Positions 22,543-34,268 are shown, counted from the first letter of the stretch. The stretch is DNA of 34,300 bases from Setaria digitata (GCA_003640385.1 RCAB01000599.1:1-34300); one strand, 5' to 3'. Made by a program: numbers and translations. The notes: a model not told the origin generated them from the letters alone.

Positions 22543-23347
22543 GGATGGCGATTGTGATGGTGTAGCAATATCAATGACTTCCGTGCTATATATCGCTTCA
22601 TTCATCAAATTTGGTGTAAACTGAAATAAGAAACTTTAACCCTGGCATAACAGAAATTCTTGTTTATAATTTTTTTTTTTTTTTTTTTTTTTTAAAAAGT
22701 GATTGTACTCCTTCTTAAGGCCGATCTCTAATAATGAGGAGAATAAGATTTTTGGTGACACTTTATCAATAATTACTTTAAAAGTATTATTAAATATGAA
22801 AGGCATCTTATATTACTGTTAAGAAACACGAACCGGAGCAACTTGTGTATTCCACACGACGAAGCTAACCGGTTGATCATCTTCCGCTTGCGGATCATCT
22901 TTTTCCATCTGATTATATATTTTCAGCAATGTGTCCATTGACATTGTTACCATGAATTTATTCTATAAACTATTATTTTCTTCGTGTTATTACTGTTATT
23001 CCAATTATCGAAATGCTGACTTGTCTAATTAATTTATCTGTGGCAATTAAATAAGAAGTGTTATCCCACTCATTAATTGATTATAACTTTTCATTAATAC
23101 TTGTTACTTAAATCTAAAATTCTTTTAGATCTTCTGTAAATACTGAATTCTCCTCAGGTTCGTCTTAGCTATACCCCTGTCAGTGCAGCACTTACGTTTA
23201 TATCACAGTTGTTTGTCATTTCAAACTTCAATTTTCTTTTCCAGTACTTGGAAGACTGGTCTGAAGTAAGAGATTTATGAGGATAAGCAATGTTTAAAGA
23301 TGCATTTATGATCGGTTTATGATTCGTATTGTGCGCAATTCTGACGA
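22543..23347 (-). CDS. Unknown protein, three internal exons of a minus-strand gene
   Basis: Exons 23347-23196 (acceptor ATTTCCCAG, donor AAC|GTAAGT), 22962-22834 (acceptor TTTATAG, donor CCG|GTTCGT) and 22620-22543 (acceptor TTATTTCAG, donor TCC|GTGAGT) join in phase 0 throughout. The product contains SKYWKRKLKFEMTNNCDIN, MSMDTLLKIYNQMEKDD, QPVSFVVWNTQVAPFTP and NEAIYSTEVIDIATPSQSPS. No membrane segment or known motif is apparent. Exon 22962 also holds an ATG at 22953 with a possible trans-splice acceptor 9 bases before it, so translation could start there. The last exon either stops five codons after the GTGAGT or continues into an unresolved exon. The 5' end is not identified. Confidence 0.45.
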
Positions 23348-23852
23348 CTGGGAAATCCCGAAAGTGTATCAGTTGTTGGTGCAATGATTAACCCCTTCTA
23401 CATTGTATAAAAGATAAAATTAAACCGACCAAATTAAGATACCAACCGCTTGAGCTTAATAACGATTGGTGAAATAAAACTTATTAAATTTTGTTCCAGA
23501 TTTCAAGGTCATGTTTGAATAAAATTGGAGAAAAAAAAGCAGGGTTATGAAATGTAGCTTTGCAACACTGTTTTACATCCCTGTGGATGGTTAAACTACG
23601 ATATGTTTTTCATCGTTACGCATCATTATCATTCAGTCGACATCACTTAAAATCATCGCAGGTATTGGAAGTAAAAGTAATGTATATTAATTGCAAAACT
23701 GTAGTTGTTTTGAACTGAATAAGGAAGATGCAGTAAAATAGATGAAACAGTATGGTAAATTTATCAAATAAAGGAATTTCGAATAGGTTAGATATTGCAG
23801 CAAAATTAAAACTCCGTTGTTTCAGAGATTCAGTGGACAATTTTTTGATGGT

Positions 23853-24164
23853 TTATTTGTCATTCGGAATGGGGAGCATGTCATCATTTTTTGGTTCGGG
23901 TATCTGGGAAATTGATATTTCAGCTTAGTTCATTAATATCATTAAATGAAAACACCATCATTGTTTTGGAAATTACTGGTCAGAAATCTCAAGTCACTGT
24001 ACAAGTGTTTGTTATGTTATTTGTTTTCTTTTTTTTAGGGAAGAAAATTGGGAAGGTTTCAAAAAACTTTTGGAGAACCGTACCTTAAATTGCCGCTGTT
24101 TTACTGTTTGAACGTTTTCGCATAAAATAGACAAAATTTTATTGAAAATCTTCTGTGGAAACAT
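23853..24164 (-). CDS. Short two-exon coding candidate (43 residues or C-terminal part)
   Basis: Exon 24164-24084 begins MFPQKIFNKILSILCEN four bases after a TTTTTAACCAG acceptor and ends AAG|GTACGG in phase 0. Exon 23903-23853 follows an AATTTCCCAG acceptor and reads IPEPKNDDMLPIPNDK before TAA. The splice signals are good, but the product is very short and matches nothing I know. It may be the C-terminus of a longer protein whose preceding exon ends in phase 2. Confidence 0.3.
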
Positions 24165-24310
24165 ATTTCTGGTTAAAAAGTTTATAAAAATAAAAGAAGG
24201 CCGAAACGTCACATTTCATAATTTTGTTTTTTCTCGAATTTTATTCAAGTATGAGTTTGAAATTTGAAAGAAACTTTATAAGGTTCGTTTCACTGATCGT
24301 AACTAAAGAT

Positions 24311-25089
24311 TTACGAGGCAATCTTTATTCCCGCAGCTAATATCATTATACATGTGCCGGTATTTGTCATCTGAAGACGATTACATCTGGTCACCAGAGT
24401 GTCTTCATCGTTTTCAGTGTGCGTATCATCTGAAAATATTTTAAAATTAAACTACTTTGAGACATATGTTTCTAATTTCATAATTTTTTAGTGAAGATAC
24501 ATGAAGATAAGATTTAGGAAAAAAAGTCTGGATATGGACATATTAAATGTTAATAATGAGAGAAGTAGTTTAATTGCTTTTTGGGAAATGATTTAATTTT
24601 GTAAATTTTTTAAAATCATTTTAGAAAATTAAATTTTAAGGATTATAATTTCCTAAAATTTTGAAATTTTAAAATTTAAAAATTTTTTTTAAATTTAGAA
24701 CATTCTTAAAATCTTAAAATTTTGAAATTTTGCAAAAATTTTAATGTTTAAAATATAATATTTTAAATTGATTTAATCTGAGGATACAAAATTGTTGGCA
24801 GTTTTGTGATTTTTAGTCATTAGTAATTGGTTTAGTGCTTGAAACAGGAAAACATATATTTCAAATCATGTTAAAGCGCCATTCATGTGTCAAAATATGT
24901 TGGCATAAGTCTTTGGAACTGAAAAGTGGCAGATGAGAGATGAGTTGAAAAAGAAGCGGCATAGTTCAATGATTGATGGGGTTTTTCGAAATGCATACAT
25001 TCAGCATTTTTATTAGATTCGTCGTACGAATCATTTATCCAATAAGTGGCAAGCTTGAGAAGGAAGCCTCGATAGAATGACAATGACAT
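24311..25089 (-). CDS. Two-exon coding candidate, about 69 residues, unknown
   Basis: Exon 1 starts at a true ATG at 25089 (MSLSFYRGFLLKLATYWIN) and can leave at GAAT|GTATGC after 24999 in phase 1. Exon 2 starts at 24429 after ATATTTTCAG, also phase 1, and reads DTHTENDEDTLVTRC, then a hydrophobic tail TGTCIMILAAGIKIAS before TAA at 24311. Alternatively, exon 1 runs unspliced to TGA at 24883 (68 residues). The hydrophobic ends suggest membrane or secreted character; no family is recognised. Confidence 0.3.
24595..24775. repeat. A/T-only low-complexity block
   Basis: This block is dominated by AAATTTT/TTAAAA words (for example TTTTGAAATTTTAAAATTTA) on both strands, with almost no G or C. It lies inside the putative intron of the preceding gene candidate. 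Confidence 0.7.
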
Positions 25090-25440
25090 TTAATGATTAT
25101 TAAAAATAATTGAGAATTACTGAAAAAAAAAAGAATAATTGCGTAACCACAAAATATATGCAAAGATGAAATTGTTTAAAAAAAAAAAAAAAAAGAAAGA
25201 AAGTAGATGAAAATGGATGAAATGGTGATTAAGTGGTGAATTCAAAGAAATCAAAAAAGAGACAAATAATACACTTTTCAGTCAACTTTTCAGGTAAGAA
25301 AATTACAAATCTAATATTTTGCACATAAATTTACAATAATTGTAATAGAATGAGTGCCCTACTAAAGCAATTTGGTGTGCCAGGCTGATTTTCCGTGAGC
25401 TTGTCTTTTTTTTTTTTTTTTTAACTTCCGCTCATTTAGG

Positions 25441-25532
25441 TTGATGTTGAAGTAGAGGATGAATCAAATCCCTATTTTTACGTAGAAATTAATGATCAAT
25501 TATGTTGCTTCTACTCTGCCATTCTTTAAGCC
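25441..25532 (+). CDS. Candidate terminal exon of a plus-strand gene
   Basis: After a good acceptor (CTTCCGCTCATTTAG) the plus strand is open in phase 0. It reads DVEVEDESNPYFYVEI, then NDQLCCFYSAIL and TAA. Acidic then Cys/aromatic composition and the clean acceptor support coding. The preceding exon may be the ATG frame MSALLKQFG near 25350 with a weak GTGCCA donor. Too little is visible for a function. Confidence 0.3.
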
Positions 25533-25539
25533 AGGTCAC

Positions 25540-26985
25540 ATCTGCTTCAGCAACCTAAACATGAGACGAATATTGTGCTTTATCATACTTAATCTGTTAA
25601 CACTCAGTAAGTGACACAAAAAAAAAAACTTCGCTTGAACTACCATCATTACCATCACCAAAGGGTTATCAGTTAGATTGGTGGACTTTCGTTTGTTCAT
25701 TTATCGTACCACTTTTTTTTTTTTCTTAGTAATGAAATGATTTGAAAATTCTCCTCAGAAATAAAAATGAAAAACTGACATTTAAAAACATAATTCTCAC
25801 AAAATAAAAATTTTTGATAAGTAACTTTCACAGTTTAGATGACGAAACTTTTTCAATTACCTGCCAAGTAATTTTATTTATTTCTAATAATAGCTCCTCT
25901 AATCTCGCAATACTAAGTATAAATTTCATTTTTTTTTCTTGTTTTAAGTGAAGGATTTTTCAAAGAGTAACAGTTGTAATTTTAATTTTTAAATTGTATT
26001 TTTAGATGTATTTGTCATTGGCAAGAGGAAATAACGTTCTGAATAATACATAATTAAGAAAATGAGAGATGAATATGTGAAAAGTATGACATGAATGACC
26101 CCAAAAATACTCAAAATTAAACCAATAGAATTTAATTAGCAAATTTTATCTGTCTCTGACTTAATGTATTATATCTCTAACCTGCCGTTACGCGTATCCA
26201 GAATTAATCGTTAATTTTCTTTTTTTTTTTTTTTTTTTTTCAATTCTTTAATTTTGTACTACTGTGTCTAAAATTAGTTTACCACTGTTTGCATCTAAAA
26301 TAACCAAAAAAAAAAAAAAATCACTAGTTTGTGTTCTCAAAACTAATTATCACTTAACTATTATCTTCGCGGAATGAACTCGCTGTCTATTTAGTTATTG
26401 CTACTTCTACTCAAAATCTAAAATTGGCGAATATTCGTTTATCTTGATGAATTAGGTATTCTGATCAGTTAATACAGCATAAAAGGGAAACCGCTGTTCA
26501 TCAGTGTGAGTTTAGATAAAAATATGGCACTATTAGATATTTATGTTAATTTTTCGCAATAAAAAATTTAAATTCAAGCACATGAAATGATTATTTTGGA
26601 TGGCAAAGGAAAAATTTGGCTATAAAGTTTAAACTGGCATATGCAAGAGTTTGTGTTTTCAGCATTTCATTCGTCAATTTTACAATTTAGAATATGTGGA
26701 GTATGCGTGATAGTGGTATTTACTGCAGAGTATTAGGTGCTGTATTTGAAAGCGTTTGACGCTAAAAACAATTGAAATTCAGAGTAAACAGAACCCTTGA
26801 TGCATTTACTTCTTAAGATATGATGCTAACTTGTATTCCAGTAACACTTTAATGAACGAGCGGATGTTTATTAGTTTTAAATATCAGTGATAAGTGGATG
26901 AGCAGTATTTTTCATAATTTCATTTTCATTTTTCATACTAAAATTTAATTCTAGCAAATTTTCATTTCTTTTTCCACAGCCAATT
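25540..26985. other. Intergenic stretch, little supported
   Basis: Poly-A/T tracts dominate (runs near 25725, 25932, 26220-26240 and 26308). A plus-strand acceptor at 26661 (TTGTGTTTTCAG) is followed by two open frames, HFIRQFYNLEYVEYA and the phase-1 FHSSILQFRICGVC. No matching upstream exon was found. Confidence 0.4.
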
Positions 26986-27107
26986 TTTGTTTCGTATGAA
27001 TTATCATATGAAAAGATCGCTTTTAGTATCTTCTTCCAATTGTTCATTGCTAACACGCCGTAATCTTCTGTATAATCGAGACCGCGGATATCTTTCCAGA
27101 GACGTCG

Positions 27108-30100
27108 TCATGAATTTCGTGATCGCGACAAATGTCTTCGACTATCTCGCTGTCTTATGCTTCGTCTCTAAAGTTGGTATTCTAATTAACCAAAAGTTGA
27201 ATGTAGTCAGTAAAAGTAGTTTCTTTGGTTCAAATAAGGTTAATTAAATTGTTAGGATAATGGAGATGTGAGGAGATCTGTTCCACATAAATATTATGTT
27301 TTTCTTTTAGCAGTAAGCAAAACTCTGGATAACCTCCTTTGTTGATGGCAATGAATATTCTGATTACCTTTCTTCGTGGATATCTCTCACGACTTCGACG
27401 AATGCTCAGTGATACTTCTTCCATTCGTTCCTCACCACTTTCGGAGGAAGTGGAATGTCCGCCAAAACTTATTCTTTTCGGTGAAACTGGAAGTAGCGAA
27501 CGTTGCCATTGAAGCTCGAGGTGACACGCTACATGATCTTGAGCTGTGGTAGCGCTTAACACCACGAAACGACGATGATGACCCGAGAGGGAATTGGACT
27601 TCTTCGGAAAATACACTGCGATTACTTCCATAATGTCCTCGCTATCTACCACCATCTTTAATGAAACGATAGTCTTCGTGCCTTTGCGATGCCGATATTC
27701 GGGGATCCAGTGCTGCATTTGGTGGCGGAGATTCATTGATATAGTTAGTTCCATGTTGAACTGAAAAACTTTTATATGGGGATGTAATACGAATAATTCT
27801 ATAGAATGTAGTGCTTTTCGGCATCGCAAATATTCATCCAGAAGAAAGCCAAATTTAGAAATTAAACAAAAAGGATGAAGGGAGAGATAGCTGAAGAAAA
27901 GAAGATTTGGGTAAATTTTGTGATGGAAAAGACTTGGTAATGAAAATTTTTTAAACTTTTAAAGGCATGAAATTAGAATATAAAAAACCACTGCTCGGCT
28001 TGCTAAATTGTCCATTTCCGGATCACTCATTGCAGTATCCATTTCTGCATAATTGACACCCTGATCTTAGAACTTATATTAAATAATAGTAATCAGTTTG
28101 TTGCTGCTCGACTGATAATGACTCAAATAAATAAAAATATGATGATTGGATCAACAGATTAATTTAACGTGGATTTATTTTGTCTAGAAAATTAAAGTTA
28201 ACAGGTTAGAAGTCTTATCGTAAATAAGAAATAAGTAAATAGGTTTTTGTTTGTCAAAAAAAGCCTAATATTTTTTTCTATTGTTATCTCCATCGCTTTT
28301 AAACTTTGAAATAAAATTTCTTCTAAATTCACAAAATTCTGACCAATAGTAATTATATGATTTTGAGGAAGTCACTCTTTTAATTCTCTTATGTGCGTAG
28401 GTCCATAGATTACAATAATTTTGCGACAAGGGATTTCTAATGAAGTTGAGTCCTGCAGTCAGAGTATTTAAGTTCAGTGTTCTTCATGAAGAAAACTTAC
28501 AAGTGAAATGAAAAAAAAAAAAAAAACATACCAGGATAGCTACATTGTCGATATCCCGTGATACAGTTTCTACGTATAAAATGGGGACTCCGCGGTCCTG
28601 AACTACCCGCTGACAATCGTCTAGAATGATACACCCCTGGATGATACTTGTCAACCACCAGAAAAAGGTGGTGTAGTTTTTGACAATTGTGAAACACCGC
28701 TTTACATAAAATCCCTTCAGCTTGCTGGAAACTACCAGTTAAATCACGCGGAGCAACACTGTCCTAAATCATTTAAATTATTGTGAAATTTCCGTTGATA
28801 TTTAAAAAAAAAAAATGATCTTCCAGAAATTTAACAGCTTCTGTCAACTATTAAATACAATTTCAGCAAAAACTTTAGGCTATTTTTCTGTCATCATTGC
28901 TTTCACAAAAAAATCCGAAAAAACAAAAGATCAAATGAAGACTGAATAGTCTGAAGGCACTACTTTCTCTTTTCTCTCATCGTAAAATTTAAGATGATCG
29001 AAACTGTTATCTGCGGGCGATCCGAAATGAATATTTTTGGACAGGTTAACACTGCTGATGTCACCGCGAATCCAATCTTCGTTTTCTAACTCGTCGACTT
29101 CATGCTTCATTCTATGCAGTACTTCATTGAATGCAACTATAAAAGTTCTGAAAATTATTAAAAAAAAAATTAATTTTCAAAACTAAATCACGTCTAATAA
29201 AAAGTCTCAATTAAAATCAGTTGTAAGAAATTAACAAATTAGTTTTTACAGTTCTGTAAGATAATTTCCTTGACTTTTTCGTAATTTGCAATACTTTTTA
29301 ACACCGATCAACAGTCTCCTGTAACTGATCACTACTATAATAACCTGATTCTCCAGCATTGATCAAATCTTCAAATTCAGGATTTGGCGGGTCAAATTCT
29401 TCCAACACATCAGAATCGAAATTTCGGTTTAGTAGATTGTCGGAAAGAATTGAACCTAAAGTTATTTTAATTAAGTGGAAACATCGTCTCCATATTCTAA
29501 GCCCAAAGTCAAAATTTAAATTCCTGCTGGGGAAAAAAAAGCATTAAAGGTGACTGAGCATAATTACTTTTGATGAGAAAAAGCGTATTACTACTCAAAG
29601 TGACTGGCCGGAATCATATGTCTTTCTCAAATTTAGTAACTTTCTTGTTTTAAAAGTACTTATAAAACGGCTTTCACTGAAAATAATACTATCAATATTT
29701 GTAACCTGATCCGATATTCGAAATACTACTGTTTAATTCATTTGATAGGTTCCCATTTCTTCGCACATTTATTGTTTCGCTCCGACTTGACTCTGAAATT
29801 TCACACTTTTGTGAATGAATATGCTGTTAATGCTAACGTGGGGGAGCTGACGCTAATGCATGAAGACGGTGGCCTAGTTGAGGTTTTCGTCGCTGCCAGT
29901 GAGAGAGAGAATTAACTGTATTTTTTGTGAATATAATTTGTTTTCATTAAATTTTAGATTTTAATTCAATACCTTTCAACATATGAGCTTATTATTAGTT
30001 CATACAGTTTGTTGTGAAAGCAGCTGAATGATACTCATCACTCAGAAGAGTATTATTTAGAAATGTAACAAAAAAAAGCAGGAAAAAGTTTTAAAGTATA

Positions 30101-30612
30101 AATAAGCCATATTTGGGATATCCCTTTAAAACGAATTGTATTATAGAGCTGATTTTAGAGCAACCACCAAAATTTCGAAATTTCATGTCTATTTAAGAAA
30201 ATTTATGTTCTGATTTCCACGACAAAATCTCATCCTGTGAAAAACATTCTCCGATGAATTATTTTTTCTATAATGATTGCTGTACAATTGAAATTAGTCT
30301 CTAGAATTATTTGTTAAATGAAAATAAATTCAAGCGTCATTTGGAGATCAATTAATTGAAATGTTTGATTATCAGATTAGACACTAATTTCTTCATCATG
30401 CCAGTTATGAACCCATCGCTATTCATAGACATTTTGCTATTAATTAATCTTACCTTCAGATGCAAGAAGCCATCTCGGACAATCTCTGTAAAGAAAATAT
30501 TGGTTTTTTTTTTTTTTATAACCAATAAGGTTTATAAAAGAGATTAGTAAAACGTGTAGAATTTACATATTTTTGAAAACCGCTTTGCCTCATCACCTTA
30601 TTTCTGGTACAA
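27108..30612 (-). CDS. Unknown nematode protein with Arg/Ser-rich C-terminus, nine exons (5' end missing)
   Basis: Exons: 30612-30597 (16-nt micro-exon), 30485-30454, 29792-29706, 29455-29305, 29147-28964, 28763-28532, 27760-27650, 27486-27368 and 27167-27108 (TGA). All eight junctions are in phase and give about 330 residues. The order of visible segments is VPEIRDCPRWLLASEE; an Asn/Ser-rich linker; an acidic part (VLEEFDPPNPEFEDLIN); and a helical block (TFIVAFNEVLHRMKHEVDEL, NEDWIRGDISSVNLS). Next come CKAVFHNCQKLHHLFLVVDK and a basic, Ser/Pro-rich region (SRRLSAGSSGPRSPHFIRR, NESPPPNAALDPRISASQRH). The tail is RS-like: SIRRSRERYPRRKRRSIRQR, then RRHLSRSRNS. No membrane segment is seen. 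The RS-like tail suggests a nuclear or RNA-linked protein, but this is inference. The start was not found upstream of 30612. Confidence 0.6.
30597..30612 (-). other. 16-nt micro-exon
   Basis: The sequence TTGTACCAGAAATAAG is bounded by a textbook acceptor (TTTTTTTCTAACAG) and by AAG|GTGATG. It enters in phase 1 and leaves in phase 2, matching the following exon (phase 2, DCPRWLLASE). Confidence 0.5.
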
Positions 30613-31302
30613 CTGTTAGAAAAAAAAAGCTGTTTTCAAAAATTTCCAAACAGTAGGTTAAACCTCATTTCTCAGTAAGCAATTTAAAATAATACTCGCA
30701 TGAATTATTGATTTTTTCTTCTCAATTTTCCCATCTAATCACCAATCATGAAAGCGAGATGAAAAGAAAACTTCAGTAAGAGAGAATGTATGAAAAATTT
30801 CAGTGGTCAGGGATTTTCTAACTGTTGGTCCGGAAATCTCCGGAGTAAGTCACGGTGATGATAATTTTTCTCTTCTATTTCGCAAGTTTATCAGTCCCTT
30901 CTTCCCAGTAGTTTTATTTAATGGTAATTTCAGCTACACACTGCTTATAAAGAATATTCACGAATGTGATATAACATATGATCTTTTGATGAAATCATTA
31001 ATTTATAAGAATTTTATTTTTACAATATCATTCATTCTTGTTTTCTTTATTACAAAATTTCAAACTGCTGAGTTCTGCGGAAAAAAGTTTCAAACCTGTT
31101 AGATAGAGAGTTTGAAAGATTACGAAACATAAACGGTAGCATATGAAATTAACTCAGCTGAAGTGAAGTTCGTTGAGATAGTGTAAAGATGATCAGTCTA
31201 ACTAATATGCCGAAAAATTAAAACAGCGATTCTAAAGTTTGGAAAAAGTCATAAGTGAACTAGAATCTAAAATTGCTATAGACAGATAAACAAAGTAATC
31301 GT

Positions 31303-32122
31303 TCAAACTCTTGAATTTTTATCCGTGACGATATCCAACAGATTTGCTAATCCAAACCTTGTCAATACTTCACCAACATCGTTTAAGCCTAATAAGTAGA
31401 ATATAATGGATAACGGTAATGCAAATAATGTTAAAAATGGATCTTTCCCTTCACGTATAACATCAATCGAATCTTTGATAAGCAAGCCAGCATTCAAAAG
31501 TGCTTTGCTGTTTTCAAGATACATTTTAGTTCCTTTCTCTCGACCTTCAATTTGGATTTTCAACTCATCAATAATTTTATTCAGTGATTGTAATTCATCG
31601 TGAAATATTCTTGTTTTCATTGCTCCATCGACTGTTACATTATTAATGATTGTTGATTTTGATTGAACTGGCTGTAAAGAAAACGTAACCATTTGCTGAA
31701 AAATTATCGGTTAGGAAATATAGGTGGGATTATAAACAGGAAAGATTGACCAGTAGTCTGTAAAATATTAGCTATCAACTGCTGAAATTACTGTATTCAA
31801 TAAAATTCGACATTAATTTGACATTTTAATTCAGCAGTTCTCACACATAATCTGGCAATGTAATTTTATGGACAAAATATCGAGATCCTGAATCAGTTGA
31901 ATGATAAGAGATGGAAACATTTAATTCTTAAATTATGATGATTTTCTCTTAGTACAATGCATCTCGCACATACATGGATATGTGGATTTGTTCTTATGCT
32001 TTTAAAATGTCAGCGGTCCTTACCATTAATTTACAATTATTATTATCAGTTAAACATACCTTACAAAAGTATACATCCGGAATTGTCAGAAGGATGAAAA
32101 GTATGGCGAGCATTTGCCTCAT
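31303..32122 (-). CDS. Small secreted protein, two exons, 151 residues, unknown family
   Basis: Exon 1 (32122-32060) encodes a classic signal peptide, MRQMLAILFILLTIPDVYF, and ends AAG|GTATGT. Exon 2 starts at 31695 after ATTTTTCAG in phase 0 and ends with stop TAA... TGA-free frame at 31303. The mature part has an N-linked glycosylation sequon (NNVT), a helical, charged middle (SLNKIIDELKIQIEGREKG, KALLNAGLLIKDSIDVIREG) and a hydrophobic segment (FLTLFALPLSIIFYLLGL), then GEVLTRFGLANLLDIV. The hydrophobic segment could be a membrane helix or an amphipathic core. A TATTTTAG acceptor 8 bases before the ATG may be a trans-splice site. AT-repeat DNA about 70-80 bp upstream resembles a TATA region. 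No cysteine remains in the mature protein. Confidence 0.7.
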
Positions 32123-32129
32123 AAGATAG

Positions 32130-33480
32130 GGCTAAAATATATGGTGTCCAAAATGGGAATATTTGGAAGTGGAGAATGTTTCTCTAGAGTATATATATAT
32201 ATATTTTGCACTACTGCTTCTTATCCTTTGACACTCATCTGTAGAATAAACATTCTCTATTATTAATATATAATCCAAATATAAATCATATTTGCATGAC
32301 TGAAATCATAATAATAATGAAAGTTTTATTGAAATCACTACTGATATCTTGAACGGTTAATTCTTCTTAGTATTATTGTAATTCTAAGCAATTATTTATG
32401 TAAGCAAGATGTAACGAATGATAGAAATAGAATAATGGAAACGTGAGATTTAAGAATGATTCTCGAAGGGAAGAGAAGAGGGCTCTTCAGTAAAGGAACA
32501 TATCGCCAAATAAGAAACGTTGTAAATTTAATAAGAATAACTGTTGAAATTTGTAGAAATATACAGAAAGATATGATTCAGAATACAAGAAAAAAATTAC
32601 CAAAATTACTTATTTCTCAAAAATCTGACATAAAAGTAAATTTTACTTTATTTTTAGAGAACTCAAAACACAATGCTGCCGGACATGTCATTGCGCTATA
32701 GAATTATGTTGGATGGCAGTAAAAATATTTATATTGAAAAGTTTGTATCAACAGAAAAATGTTTAAATAACAACATTGTTTTTCGTTACCGTTCTGCTCT
32801 GTTAAGTGTTCGAAGGAGTAATACTGAAATAAATTTATTCTCATATTAGTAAAATAATTACATGAAGAAATAAATTCAGTTACATTCATGACAAAACAAA
32901 TTCGTAAATGGAATATTAATTCAAAGAATAAAAAAATGATTGATTAACAGTTGTTTGCGATGCATTATCTGAACTGATACTATTAGATCCAAAAAATATG
33001 TCATGATCATCTTAAGTAGAAAGAAATAAGCAGAGTAGTTCATCAAAAAAAAAGGTAAAGAAATTGGTTAATCGCTTTATATGCGCAAGAATACTACATT
33101 ATTCTAGAATATATTGGATTAAATGGTAAATTATAGACAGTAATGAACGAAATAATAGTAAAGACTTTAATAATGAAAATATTCATCTATCTTCAAATCT
33201 GTAAGTTTTTAAAAGGAAAAAAAAGGGTCACTCTAAATGAGTCTAAATAATGCGTAATTAATCGTTAAATACTATGCAGCAATTATGATCATTATTACGA
33301 TCCTCCATGATTCTTATGATTATGATGATTCTTATTTTTAATATTAATATGATCAATTATAATCCTTCTTGCGGCCTATAATTTATGTTGGTGATGTATC
33401 ATTGAATTTTATGATTTTGTTTTTAGAATCAGTTTTCTAAGTTTAATTCGCTATAAATCCCTCTCACCTTTATTTATAAG
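32130..33480. other. Intergenic stretch with one doubtful ORF
   Basis: The plus strand has an 81-codon ATG frame at 32456-32701, basic and Ile/Asn/Lys-rich (KRRGLFSKGTYRQIRN...). It has no splice or promoter support and its codons follow the local A-richness, so it is not called as a gene. Otherwise this is simple AT-rich sequence. Confidence 0.4.
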
Positions 33481-33486
33481 GAGTTA

Positions 33487-34173
33487 TTAGATGGGTGGAG
33501 GTTGGAAAACGGCCAACATTGGTGAAAACAACAAATCAGTAAGATTATTCAATGATTTAACTGCATTAATGAAAAAAGCCCAAAAATCGCCAATAGCACG
33601 TTGCATAGCACCGTACAAACTAAGACCTTGTTTGTTCGCAGCAAACTGTTTCTTCAATTCAATCATCAGTGAACTAATAAGTGGTTTAAGCCAAAGCACT
33701 AGGTTATCCTCATTCTCATACTTTTCGCCTCTGTCACCTTTCGTTGTGCCATATATTTTCTCCTTCGATTTAAGTTCTCCATTCCTCTCATCCTTCGCTA
33801 CACCATCAGTTTTTCCTTCCACCTCAAGTCCTTCTGCTTTTTCATCTTTCGTTTCATCATATTTTATTAATTCCCCTTCAAGTTCTACTCCATCAGCGAT
33901 CGATTTGCCACTTGATTCCAATGGATGGAAAAATGCTGTATGCTGTTCCCTGCTTTTACCGTTGACATTTATTGCAACCGTTTCTGGTATACCATTCTGA
34001 AGACAAACCAAGATTCCGTAGACAAACCTCACTAAAAAAAATTCTCAATTCTGTTCTAAGGAAATATTGCTTGAAAATAGGGACGTTTTTGAATCGAACC
34101 TAATTACCATTAAGTTCGAATATGGAAAACAAACCGTGAACCTAATGGCGTTATTGTTGCACCATATATATCG
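33487..34173 (-). CDS. Unknown protein with charged linker, partial at the right window edge
   Basis: Exon 34173-34142 (acceptor TTGATTTTCAG, donor TTAG|GTTCAC) joins in phase 1 to exon 34031-33487 after a TTTTTTTTAG acceptor; the stop is at 33487. The joined product reads DIYGATITPLVRFVYGIL, then CLQNGIPETVAINVNGKS. A long Glu/Lys/Gly-rich linker follows (ELEGELIKYDETKDEKAEG, VAKDERNGELKSKEKI), then a helical domain (DNLVLWLKPLISSLMIELKK, GLSLYGAMQRAIGDFW), ending LLFSPMLAVFQPPPI. The upstream exon lies beyond the window; it must end in phase 2 and may carry a signal peptide, as in the neighbouring gene. A GTG often taken as a start at 34032 is not needed once the splice is seen. Confidence 0.6.
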
Positions 34174-34268
34174 CTGAAAATCAAATCAGAAGGAGACAAT
34201 AAACAGTAAGCGGAATATTATACACAATCAGATGAAAACAGCAACAAATATAATATATAAATATATGA

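Noticed and set aside
27642..27824. Minus-strand ORF starting MPKSTTFYRI as an independent small gene
   Set aside because: Its first part lies in the intron before a TTTTTCAG acceptor at 27761; only the part after that acceptor joins in phase to the upstream exon ending CCTG|GTATGT.
27230..27829. 199-codon minus-strand ORF taken as a single exon
   Set aside because: The phase from the upstream exon selects another frame for 27650-27760, and the ORF runs through a strong AAG|GTAATC donor after 27368. Only the 27368-27486 part is kept.
30803..31102. Plus-strand 99-codon ORF
   Set aside because: Phe/Ile/Leu-rich translation of AT-rich DNA, no splice sites, and it lies between minus-strand genes without supporting context.
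33491..34000. Plus-strand ORF of 169 codons antisense to the last gene
   Set aside because: It mirrors the charged linker of the minus-strand gene as Ser/Phe/Pro repeats. The minus strand has matching splice sites and phase; the plus frame does not.
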